Source: Chlorobium sp. (GTDB taxonomy: Bacteria; Bacteroidota; Chlorobiia; Chlorobiales; Chlorobiaceae). Taken from it: a DNA stretch of 55,928 nucleotides. The translations under genes were made by a program, and so were the position numbers. Each line of letters opens with the position of its first letter. Within the stretch, counting starts at the first letter, position 1. A model generated the notes under the pieces. That model worked only from the letters and a program-made list of their open reading frames with translations, ran no database searches and was not told the DNA's origin. The stretch spans positions 1-55,928 of the forward strand of contig JANQHB010000058.1 in NCBI GenBank assembly GCA_028277225.1. Direction: 5' to 3'. Below, in pieces: positions 23,864 to 31,057 of the stretch.

Positions 23864-25672
23864 TCAAGTTAAAAAAGACTTTAAATAATGGATAATTTTC
23901 TCTACAGATGCTTCAGGAATAGGTTTCTGTGAGAGGCTATTGACTAACTTTTTATCTACAATTGTCACCTCTGAAACCTTATCAAAGGGCATTGAATCCA
24001 TAAGCTCATCTGTTTGAACAACAACAATCAAATATTCAAGCACCGGATCTTTTAATAAAGATTGACAACGATGAAAGAATCCATCACCCTCTAATATTAT
24101 TTTATTTTTTTCACTTCTATATATAGTCTCATGATTGATAATGAACGTAGTCTTATTTTCGCCATTTAATTCAATAAAATATTTCCAGCCCTGGCTCCAT
24201 GCAAGTTTTCCACCAACATAGACACTGACAGGAATTCTCCCATCGTCTGGCACAATGTTTGAGACAAAGAGCTTTGTGTCTTCAGTGCGCCATGGCTGGT
24301 AATGGTTTTCTATTGATGGCGTATAGTTTACTTCTAATATTTTTGCATCATTTACATGCCAGGGCTTTGCAATATCCTGAGACATCAAATCTATCCCAAT
24401 CGATTTTAATCTGAAGATATTTGATATTTTTCGTGCCAGCTCAACGTTGTCTGGATGGATATTCTTTGTAAAATTTTCAGGAGCTCCCCCCTCTTCCACC
24501 CTTTGAATCTCACGGAGATAAGCAGACTTTCCTTTTCCCAGGATAGTATTGAAAGTATAGCCCTGATTTGCGAGGCACTCACTTGCTTCGTTGTCTTTTG
24601 GAAAAGGCTTCAATCTTAACCATGGAGCTTTTTTCTTTTGAATATAATTTTTTTCATCAATTAGCTGCCCGATGGATTTACTTCCATCACCTACCACTCT
24701 CTTAGGCAAACGTTTTGCTACAAACAGTAGTTTGTTGTTAATCAGTGCTATCCGATAGACATCCCCTTCAACATGCTTTTCCAGCATAATATTGCTGGAA
24801 TATTTTTTCGCGAATTGATATGCTCCTTTCAGCGATCCGAAATCCGTGATACTGGTGGTAACCCCCTCGCTTCGATCTCTGTCAATCGGCTTAACAACAA
24901 CAGGCCAGCCTATTTTTTCAGCATAGTCATTTAGTTTTGTTTCATCCGTTATCAAGCAGCTATTTGTGACAGGGAGGCCTGCACTTTTTAATAAGCGGGC
25001 TGCTTTGAATTTATTGTGGGCAATTTGTGAACCAATCAATGCATCTGATTCAATCATTGATCCATGGATCAGCGTACCCTTACAGCCCCAACCCAATTGA
25101 TATGTTTTATCAAATAATTTTACGAATGGCACGTCTCTATCAAATGCAGCTTTTAAAATAGGGACAGTACTATCCCCTTGATTATTTATTATTCTGATTT
25201 TTTTTATTGAAGACTGAAAAAATTTTTCCAAATAAATATATAGTTTTTTTTCATCTTTAGATAAAATACACTGAATAACAAACATGCATCCAGTATAAAT
25301 TTTTATTCTTATTTCATTATTCATGTGCTCTATATAAGGGACATATGAATCAAATTTTATCTCATATTTATTGTCAATGTTTTCAATAATATTAACATTG
25401 AGTATCGTACCTATAGAAAATGATGGAATACCAGAATATGATTGAATTAAATTTGCAAGGTAAAAATACCTCTCAATCAGCGAATAAAATGGTTTACTTT
25501 TTTTATCATATGACAATTTATTGCAATCCAAATCAAAAACATCTAAAAACAATTTATCAACATAATGAAAATCTATATCTTTATCAGGAATAACTATAGA
25601 GAAATTTCTTAACAATATCAAAGGCTGATTGGTTTTAGGGAAATAGCCATAATTATTTTTTATTTTTTTCAT
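23864..25672 (-). CDS. Cyanophycin-synthetase-like ATP-grasp ligase with degenerate Mur-ligase remnant
   Basis: This 602-residue protein follows the N-terminal and ATP-grasp halves of cyanophycin synthetase: GSMIESDALIGSQIAHNKFK (204-223), ATP-binding PVVVKPIDRDRSEGV (257-271), LEKHVEGDVYRI, and the metal-binding end LEVNYTPSIENH (446-457). Instead of the ~400-residue Mur-ligase domain it has ~130 residues that still echo it (GRIPVSVYVGG where the P-loop should be; LLKDPVLEYLIVVVQTDELM; MPFDKVSEVTIV) but lack the GTNGKTT loop. ATP-grasp enzymes activate a carboxylate and join it to an amine. The gene is markedly AT-rich compared with all neighbours, a sign of transfer. The peptide gene follows after 113 bases. 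Substrate unknown. Confidence 0.85.
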   Translation of the reverse strand: MKKIKNNYGYFPKTNQPLILLRNFSIVIPDKDIDFHYVDKLFLDVFDLDCNKLSYDKKSKPFYSLIERYFYLANLIQSYSGIPSFSIGTILNVNIIENIDNKYEIKFDSYVPYIEHMNNEIRIKIYTGCMFVIQCILSKDEKKLYIYLEKFFQSSIKKIRIINNQGDSTVPILKAAFDRDVPFVKLFDKTYQLGWGCKGTLIHGSMIESDALIGSQIAHNKFKAARLLKSAGLPVTNSCLITDETKLNDYAEKIGWPVVVKPIDRDRSEGVTTSITDFGSLKGAYQFAKKYSSNIMLEKHVEGDVYRIALINNKLLFVAKRLPKRVVGDGSKSIGQLIDEKNYIQKKKAPWLRLKPFPKDNEASECLANQGYTFNTILGKGKSAYLREIQRVEEGGAPENFTKNIHPDNVELARKISNIFRLKSIGIDLMSQDIAKPWHVNDAKILEVNYTPSIENHYQPWRTEDTKLFVSNIVPDDGRIPVSVYVGGKLAWSQGWKYFIELNGENKTTFIINHETIYRSEKNKIILEGDGFFHRCQSLLKDPVLEYLIVVVQTDELMDSMPFDKVSEVTIVDKKLVNSLSQKPIPEASVEKIIHYLKSFLT

Positions 25673-25696
25673 TTAAGGTCAAAAAATTAAAACTTT

Positions 25697-25727
25697 ATTA
25701 TAAATATAAATCAGGGAACCACCCTGA
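25697..25727 (-). promoter_or_regulatory. Candidate promoter/operator of the ATP-grasp operon
   Basis: On the minus strand a perfect TATAAT (25702-25697) lies 25 bases before the ATP-grasp ATG. Immediately upstream is a perfect inverted repeat TCAGGG-AACCA-CCCTGA (25711-25727) that could be an operator. Because an AT-rich tract follows it, the hairpin might alternatively be the old terminator of the broken methyltransferase gene. I see no good -35 hexamer. Confidence 0.4.
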
Positions 25728-25753
25728 CAGACAATAACACACGCAGCTCAAAA

Positions 25754-26008
25754 TCAATACGTTTTCAAATCATATCCGACATATCTTTTGTTCAAATTAC
25801 GAGACACATTACAAGTTGTTCCCGAACCATGAAATGGATCCAGAATCAAATCCCCTTTATCTGATATTTGAAGAATAGGGACAACAACTGGAATATATGG
25901 AGTAATGCCAAATCGGCCATCATGACTTTTTTAGCGTTCATTCACTAACCATCCAGGCTCGTCGTCAAAACGCCTCTTGTTCCAGTAAGGAGGGGACGTA
26001 AAGATCAT
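25754..26008 (-). pseudogene. Remnant of a site-specific DNA methyltransferase
   Basis: Reading the minus strand from 26008 gives MIFTSPPYWNKRRF (catalytic motif IV, SPPY type), an in-frame TAA stop at 25933-25931, then GRFGITPYIP...DLILDPFHGSGTTC (motif I, DPFxGSGTT) and a natural-looking end VGYDLKTY. The order motif IV then motif I is that of beta-class N4-cytosine/N6-adenine methyltransferases. The ~150-200 residues normally between the motifs are missing and the N-terminus is cut where the comM fragment begins. The gene is therefore a dead remnant of a restriction-modification or solitary methylase. Confidence 0.85.
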
Positions 26009-26210
26009 GATCGGTCCGCCCGGTAGCGACAAGACACTGCTGGCAAAATCGCTGCCGGGCATCCTGCCGCCCCTTAACTTCGAGGATTCCCTCGAGACCA
26101 CCAAAATCTACTCGCTCGCCGACCTTGACGTATCGGAATCAATCGAGATGAAACACCTCATACAGGCGATACAGTATAGGAGTCTGGACAGGGATTTCTG
26201 GAATTACTAA
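26003..26210 (+). pseudogene. Internally deleted second copy of the comM 3' region
   Basis: The translation joins comM residues from MIGPPGS (Walker A) through KIYS.AD directly to LDVSESIEMKHLIQAIQYR and ends RDFWNY, as in the intact gene. The ~230 residues between are absent. In intact comM both deletion end points carry TCGCCGAC (20402-20409 and 21089-21096), and the fragment keeps one copy, so deletion occurred between 8-base direct repeats. Walker A is also altered (GSDK for GSGK). Homology starts at the GATCATGATC palindrome, which is also where the methyltransferase remnant is truncated. Confidence 0.92.
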
Positions 26211-26282
26211 AAGATTGCTGAGGTGTTGAATTGCCGAGAGATAGCTTTGCGTGCCGTGTCCGATCATCATGATTCGTCAACT

Positions 26283-26517
26283 CAGCTGAAGATCCGAATC
26301 TGGACGTTTTTCTTGTGCCCTTGGTGACCTGATAAAGACAAGAGGCATGACACAGGTAGCCGGAGATTCCGGATCAGTCAGGGAAAGCCTTTACAAGGCC
26401 TTGAGCAAAAGAGCGCCTCCGCGATTCGAAACAATCAATGCTGTTATTCGCGCCCTTGGAGTAAAGATCGCTATCGTTCAAGGAGAGAGGGCAAAACAGG
26501 ACTCAGGCAATGTCTAA
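26283..26517 (+). pseudogene. Degenerate copy of the antitoxin gene at 21697-22011
   Basis: From about 26283 the sequence closely follows the antitoxin gene from its codon for the AEDPNPDVFL segment to the stop at 26515-26517. A single-base deletion (TTGTGCCCTTGG for TTGCCGCACTTGG) and an in-frame stop near GACCTGATAA break it. The toxin gene and the upstream part of the antitoxin are missing; bases 26211-26240 still match the post-comM sequence at 21184-21210. This continues the duplication that begins with the comM fragment. Confidence 0.9.
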
Positions 26518-26531
26518 AACATAAGACATTG
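26508..26531. repeat. Inverted repeat after the antitoxin remnant
   Basis: CAATGTCT and AGACATTG (26508-26515 and 26524-26531) form a perfect 8-base stem with an eight-base loop, overlapping the stop of the antitoxin pseudogene. No strong U-tract follows. It may be a transcript end or incidental. Confidence 0.45.
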
Positions 26532-26640
26532 CAGTGTTTTGCCGTCTTCTTGAAACCAAACCACTCAAGATCGGTTTGGTAAAACACCTGATGAAGGTTG
26601 CCGAAATAGATGAAACCGAATTGCAAACTGTTTTCATATG

Positions 26641-26703
26641 CAACGATTGGTATGGCACATCACGTTCATTGGCAAGAACCTTGAGATTGTCAAGTAATAT
26701 CAT
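26641..26703 (-). pseudogene. Fragment of a CopG/BrnA-type antitoxin gene (copy A)
   Basis: The minus strand reads LLDNLKVLANERDVPYQSL, the DNA-binding helix region of ribbon-helix-helix antitoxins of the COG5304/BrnA kind, then degenerates. It overlaps the last codons of the Xre antitoxin gene in another frame. A similar but longer fragment lies at 27451-27558, on the other side of the toxin-antitoxin pair. Confidence 0.65.
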
Positions 26704-27061
26704 CGAGCGTCACACCGAGGGCGGTGGCAATTGCGGAGTAAACATCGATTGATCCCTTTCTCTTACCGGTTTCGAGTTGCGAAAGATAAGGAACACTGAT
26801 TCCCACGGCATCGGCAAGCTTCTTCTGCGTAAATCCCCGATACTCACGCCATACCTTCACCGGATTGGCGCCTTCAAGTAGTTCGTTGACGAAAGATTCG
26901 GGCAGCAGTTCCTCTTTCCCCTCTTCCAGTGCCATCCTGGTGCTGTCATAATCCTGAACATCCTGAAGCATCTCCGCCTTTTCCAGAAGTTCCAGATATT
27001 TCTGATACGGAACGACAGCCCATTCGGGCTTGCCATCCTGTTTTATCACCTGTACAGTCAT
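26690..27061 (-). CDS. Xre-family antitoxin
   Basis: The 123-residue protein has an N-terminal alpha/beta segment (MTVQVIKQDGKPEWAVVPY...) like a Phd/DUF-type arm and a C-terminal Xre helix-turn-helix (FTQKKLADAVGISVPYLSQL, then ETGKRKGSIDVYSAIATAL). It should neutralise the RelE-type toxin encoded just upstream and repress the operon through the palindrome at 27322-27342. The start overlaps the toxin stop by four bases (ATGA). Reading frame intact, so the module is probably functional. Confidence 0.9.
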   Translation of the reverse strand: MTVQVIKQDGKPEWAVVPYQKYLELLEKAEMLQDVQDYDSTRMALEEGKEELLPESFVNELLEGANPVKVWREYRGFTQKKLADAVGISVPYLSQLETGKRKGSIDVYSAIATALGVTLDDIT

Positions 27062-27315
27062 CGGTACACCTCCCCGCGAGGAGCAATTTTTATGACAAGA
27101 ATTTGCAATTCTTCATTTTTGATCTCATAAATCACTCTCCAGTCTCCCACACGCAGCCGATACGCTGAACGCCCCTGAAGCTTTTTGGCTTTGCTACGAG
27201 CACCAAAAGGATTTTCAGCAAGCAAAGTCAACTTTTCGCGAATCAATGACACCGTGTTAGCGGGCATTTTCCGAAGTGCCCGTACCGCCTGTTTTGTATA
27301 AGCCAACTTATACAT
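27058..27315 (-). CDS. RelE/ParE-family toxin
   Basis: The 85-residue toxin (from MYKLAYTKQAVRAL at 27315; an alternative start two codons earlier exists) matches the RelE fold: a long N-terminal helix pair (VRALRKMPANTVSLIREKL), then ARSKAKKLQGRSAYRLRVGD, WRVIYEI and the final LQILVIKIAPRGEVYR strand. RelE toxins cleave ribosome-bound mRNA. It is the first gene of the pair, followed by its Xre antitoxin with a four-base overlap, and its promoter region carries a perfect palindrome six bases upstream. Confidence 0.9.
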   Translation of the reverse strand: MYKLAYTKQAVRALRKMPANTVSLIREKLTLLAENPFGARSKAKKLQGRSAYRLRVGDWRVIYEIKNEELQILVIKIAPRGEVYR

Positions 27316-27321
27316 ACACAA

Positions 27322-27342
27322 ATATTAGCAAAATGCTAATAT
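27322..27342 (-). promoter_or_regulatory. Palindromic operator of the RelE/Xre module
   Basis: ATATTAGC-AAAAT-GCTAATAT is a perfect inverted repeat with 8-base arms, immediately upstream of the toxin start. Its position and symmetry fit autorepression by the Xre antitoxin. Binding is inferred. Confidence 0.7.
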
Positions 27343-27450
27343 CATCCAAAACACTCCCAATAGCAAGACCATATTAAGAGGAACCCTGCGTATTTGAATC
27401 AAGGGGAGAGACGAAAAGATGCTGTCACGCTGACTTGCAACCTGCATTTG

Positions 27451-27558
27451 TCACGTTTTCTGCAACTCCTTGTCGAGGCGCTCTTTCAGAAACATCTTGA
27501 GCAGTGACTGGTATGGCATATCACGCTCGTTTGCAAGAACCTTGAGGTTGTTGAGCAT
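27451..27558 (-). pseudogene. Truncated CopG/BrnA-type antitoxin gene (copy B)
   Basis: A 35-codon reading frame encodes MLNNLKVLANERDMPYQS, then LLKMFLKERLDKELQKT, ending at a TGA. This is the C-terminal ribbon-helix-helix part of a COG5304/BrnA-like antitoxin; an in-frame TAA lies four codons upstream, so the N-terminal half is gone. About 50 bases of it closely match the fragment at 26641-26703 in the same orientation. Nothing else is recognisable in 27343-27610. Confidence 0.75.
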
Positions 27559-27610
27559 CGATTCAGGTTAATGAGAAGAAATCGATGGAACCGGAATGAT
27601 GGCCGGATAG

Positions 27611-28477
27611 TCAGGAACCTGCATGCTCAGGAGGTTGCGGTTTTTTGTACCAGTTGTAGGCATAGGTAATGCCTATGGCAAAAAGCACTGATCCGATGCC
27701 AAGCAGTACGTTGATATATGGCGGGGCCGATAGGGCGAGCCTTATGAGTAGCGTTGCAAAGGCAAAACCGGAGTTCCGAAAAACAATGGGATAACTCGAA
27801 CCGTACCGCAGTGAGATAAACACCAGCAGAATATCGCTGAAAATCAGAATTGTGTAGAAGACCGGAAAGAAATCGCTTGACGGGGTTCCCGTAAAAAAGC
27901 CATACAGGTTGCTGCTGCCGATAAAGAAAAAAATGCTGAGCAGCAGGAGCGAAACTATTTTTTTGACCCCAATGAAGTCCGCTGCGGCTTTGATGTCACG
28001 GGTAATAGGACGATGGCGCTGGAGACTGTAATAAAATCCGACCAGCATAAAGATCACAAGAGCTCCTCCTGCGTTGGAAAGCATTTTCAGCACCGGCTCC
28101 AACGTATGATCCCATACCAGCGGCTCATTGAAATGAACAAGTTCTTCAAAAGAGTGCCGAAGCATGATAAGTGACAGAATTTCGAACTGTTTACCGACTG
28201 ATACCGCTACTGATTTTGCCAGACGGAACACCAGACCGATCACTTCAAAACCGAGAAGCATGGAAATCGCTATGTTGATCGCGTAATAGTGGCTAATGGG
28301 GATGTAGGAAGCAACTCCCTGGGCAAGTAATCCTTGCCGGTTCAGCTCGATCAGACCGATCGATCCAAGGAACACCATGATCAGGAGGTTTGCAATAAAA
28401 CGCTCCGTATGCTTGTTTGTCCAAAAACGCTCAAGCAAATCATAAAAGGCGAGAATCCTTCTCAAGATAAACCGCAT
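27611..28477 (-). CDS. Integral membrane protein of unknown function (288 aa)
   Basis: I do not recognise a family. About seven hydrophobic segments are visible (roughly residues 28-45, 65-88, 134-152, 172-192, 204-222, 232-250, 256-275), with a soluble acidic stretch between the second and third (FEELVHFNEPLVWDHTLEPV). The N-terminus is amphipathic and basic, the C-terminus short and basic (YNWYKKPQPPEHAGS). The gene follows the Tat-type flavodoxin after 37 bases and is likely in the same operon as that gene and sppA. Confidence 0.75.
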   Translation of the reverse strand: MRFILRRILAFYDLLERFWTNKHTERFIANLLIMVFLGSIGLIELNRQGLLAQGVASYIPISHYYAINIAISMLLGFEVIGLVFRLAKSVAVSVGKQFEILSLIMLRHSFEELVHFNEPLVWDHTLEPVLKMLSNAGGALVIFMLVGFYYSLQRHRPITRDIKAAADFIGVKKIVSLLLLSIFFFIGSSNLYGFFTGTPSSDFFPVFYTILIFSDILLVFISLRYGSSYPIVFRNSGFAFATLLIRLALSAPPYINVLLGIGSVLFAIGITYAYNWYKKPQPPEHAGS

Positions 28478-28514
28478 AGCCTGCTGTTTTTGTCACTTCT
28501 TCCGGTTATGCGTT

Positions 28515-29174
28515 TCAGGAAAAAGCGGACACATTCTTCTCAAGCACTTTTTTAAGCCCGGCACCAAAGTCTTCTGCTGTTGACGGATCTGTTCTGTCCC
28601 AGCTTTTGAGCTCCTGATGCAGATACATCCTGTAAAATCTCGTGAGCGCCTCCCGATCTTCTTCTGTCAGCTGCTCAACGATAATCCTGCCGCCGAAAGA
28701 CCTGCTCAGGGCGGGCTTTTTTTCAAGAGAGGAATGCAATGTCCTGAAATACCCCTCAACCCCCTTTTTTCCTGATTCTGTCCGAGCGTCGGTCCCGCAG
28801 ACGATGAACGTTGCAGCAATCTTTCCTTTCAGCCGCTCGTGACCGGTTTCGAGAAATTCGAGTACTTTTTTATGCACACCGCCAATCCAGACACCCGAAC
28901 CGATAATAAACCTGTCATAACCGTCAAAAAGACCGTTGAACGAAGCCTGCTCGATATCGACCAGGTCAAGAGGCAGATCGAATCCTTCTCTCACCCAGCC
29001 GGCAGTTTCCCTTGTGGCACCATACCTGGATGCATAAACCAGCGCCGTTCTTTGGTCTGCTCCTCCTGACATTCCGGCAATATCACAGCCGAAAAACATT
29101 GCCATTAGCGACAGGGACGAATACCTGCCTGCCCTTGCAAGAAACTCTCTTCTCGAATAACGTTCTGAAATCAT
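28515..29174 (-). CDS. Flavodoxin-domain protein (HemG-like) with Tat signal
   Basis: The 219-residue protein begins with a twin-arginine signal (SRREFLARAG, Arg8-Arg9) followed by a short hydrophobic stretch ending MAMFFGC, which could also be a lipid-attachment site at Cys30. The rest is a flavodoxin fold of the protoporphyrinogen-oxidase/HemG type: FMN phosphate loop YASRYGATRETA (47-58), then RFIIGSGVWIGGVHKKVLEF and AATFIVCGTDAR. HemG is normally cytoplasmic-facing, so export of a folded flavoprotein would be unusual. It lies 21 bases after sppA and 37 bases before a membrane protein. Substrate unknown; haem or bacteriochlorophyll precursor oxidation is only a guess. Confidence 0.8.
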   Translation of the reverse strand: MISERYSRREFLARAGRYSSLSLMAMFFGCDIAGMSGGADQRTALVYASRYGATRETAGWVREGFDLPLDLVDIEQASFNGLFDGYDRFIIGSGVWIGGVHKKVLEFLETGHERLKGKIAATFIVCGTDARTESGKKGVEGYFRTLHSSLEKKPALSRSFGGRIIVEQLTEEDREALTRFYRMYLHQELKSWDRTDPSTAEDFGAGLKKVLEKNVSAFS

Positions 29175-29195
29175 CGGTTCTCTTTCCGGGTTTTG

Positions 29196-30986
29196 TCAAT
29201 CGATTCGAAGATCGAAGGGAAGCATTGCCATGCGATACGCGCCGCCGGGCTCGTTCTCGAGGCGTATCAGCAGATCGAGCATCTGAAGCGACCGACCGGC
29301 AAGGCTTTCAGAAGCAATGTTCTCAAAAGCAATCCTGGTTGCAGTTCCCGGCTTCTGCCCGACAAGATATTCCATGAGACCCTGGGGTTCGGGATAAAAC
29401 TGCAGCTGCGGAACCACTCCATCATCCATGCCCGAAAGTAATGCTGCAGCTTTTATCGCGTCATCAATGCCGCCGACCCTGTCTACAAGACCGTTCTCGA
29501 CCGCAGCCATTCCCGTCCATATTCTTCCCCCGGCCACTCTTTTCAGAGCTTCCGGCGACAATTTTCTCGATTCGGCCACTCTCCCGAGAAAGTCATTGTA
29601 AATCCTGCCGGTCGTCTCCATGAACTTTGCCATCCCTGCCTCATCGAGCGGTTTGAAAAGCGTAAAGGCATCGGCGTTTTCGCCTCTGGCAATAACTTCT
29701 CTTTTCAGTCCGATCTTTTCCTGAAGTCCGCTGATCTCGGGTTTGAGCGCATACACGCCTATGGATCCTGTTACCGTCAGCGGTTCGGCGAAAATACTAT
29801 CGGCAGCCAATGCAATCATATACCCGCCCGAGGCAGCAACCGTCGACATCGATGCAACAATTGGCTTTTTCACCCTTGCCGAATCGAGCATCTGCAGCAT
29901 GTTGGACGCCGCCAGCGCATCCCCTCCGGGACTGTCGATACGAAGCACGATCGCCCTGACATTCCGGTCGTCAAGCGCTGCCTCTATTGAACGCCGGAGC
30001 GTCTTTTCCTCAAAATTCCGGTCAGATCCGGAAAGTATAGTGTCTGATGAACGCACGATCAGCCCTGAAGCTGTGATGATCGCTATCCGCTCATTTGCTT
30101 CAGTCTCGTATGGCCAGTTGATCGCATTCCTGTAGCGCTCACCACTGACGAAAACGTCATCCTCTTTCTGATACCCCTTTTCGGGCCTTATGGTTTTTCT
30201 GATACGCTCGAGATATTCCCAGTGTCCGCTGACCGTATCGACTATACCATATTGCTTCGCCTGTTCAGGAGACAAAACCGAAAGCTCATTGATAACCGAA
30301 CCATAGGCAACAGGATCGATTCCCCTCATTTCTGTCACATCTCCGGTATAGGCCGCATATGTTTTATCAAGCAGCATACCGACACTCTCCCGGTATTGAG
30401 GGCTTGCTTCCCTTCTTGTATAAGGCTCTATACCGCTTTTCCACTCGCTCCATTGAGCTGCCTGGAAGGTAATCCCGAACTTTTCAAACGTTCCGGTATA
30501 GAAAAGCAGCTCGGCTTTCAGGCCATCAAGAAAAAGGTGGCTCCCCCGCTCTGCCGTTACCGAATCACAGGATGAGGCAAGCCAGATATCCTTGTCGCCG
30601 GCGTTGCGCAGAAATGCATGAACCTTCCTGCCGCTCTTCCTTGCCTCTTCAATAGCCTGCCGAACCTGCTGAACCGCTGAAGAAGCCATGTTGACGCCTT
30701 TGATATCGAGCAGCACGAAGCGTACACGGTCATCGGTCGCCGCGTTCCCGAGAAGAAACAGAACTTCCTGAAGGGACAGCTTACGCTGCTTTCGCTCGAA
30801 TGGCAGGCTGTAACCGGCATCGGAAACCTCCGGCACATTTCCGTGAATATCCAACTTCAATACAAATGATTCAGGAAGGTGTTTCTGCGCTGTATGCAGC
30901 CGGTAAAGACCAACAGCAGAAATAAGAAAAAACAGCAGAACAACTGCACAGCCTATCCTTCCAACACCTATTTTTTTCTTTGCCAT
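29196..30986 (-). CDS. sppA: Signal peptide peptidase SppA, 67K type
   Basis: SppA degrades cleaved signal peptides in the membrane. The 596 residues have an N-terminal membrane anchor (about 10-28) and tandem ClpP-like domains as in the long enterobacterial form. The general-base lysine is Lys183 (SEWKSGIEPY) in the first domain, and the nucleophile is Ser386 (STVAASGGYMIALAAD) in the second, the arrangement expected for a self-compartmentalised Ser/Lys protease. The DSPGGDALAASNML segment is also typical. It heads a short operon with the Tat flavodoxin and the membrane protein. Confidence 0.94.
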   Translation of the reverse strand: MAKKKIGVGRIGCAVVLLFFLISAVGLYRLHTAQKHLPESFVLKLDIHGNVPEVSDAGYSLPFERKQRKLSLQEVLFLLGNAATDDRVRFVLLDIKGVNMASSAVQQVRQAIEEARKSGRKVHAFLRNAGDKDIWLASSCDSVTAERGSHLFLDGLKAELLFYTGTFEKFGITFQAAQWSEWKSGIEPYTRREASPQYRESVGMLLDKTYAAYTGDVTEMRGIDPVAYGSVINELSVLSPEQAKQYGIVDTVSGHWEYLERIRKTIRPEKGYQKEDDVFVSGERYRNAINWPYETEANERIAIITASGLIVRSSDTILSGSDRNFEEKTLRRSIEAALDDRNVRAIVLRIDSPGGDALAASNMLQMLDSARVKKPIVASMSTVAASGGYMIALAADSIFAEPLTVTGSIGVYALKPEISGLQEKIGLKREVIARGENADAFTLFKPLDEAGMAKFMETTGRIYNDFLGRVAESRKLSPEALKRVAGGRIWTGMAAVENGLVDRVGGIDDAIKAAALLSGMDDGVVPQLQFYPEPQGLMEYLVGQKPGTATRIAFENIASESLAGRSLQMLDLLIRLENEPGGAYRMAMLPFDLRID

Positions 30987-31057
30987 CGCGTTACGTTTTC
31001 ATTCCTCGATTATTGAAAAAACCGGCACACAAATCCATATTGCAAAAGAAGAACAAC

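Noticed and set aside
26534..26752. A 72-codon plus-strand open frame after the antitoxin remnant
   Set aside because: It overlaps the CopG-type fragment and the Xre antitoxin on the other strand; I see no family and no ribosome site, though its first 30 residues might be debris of another gene.
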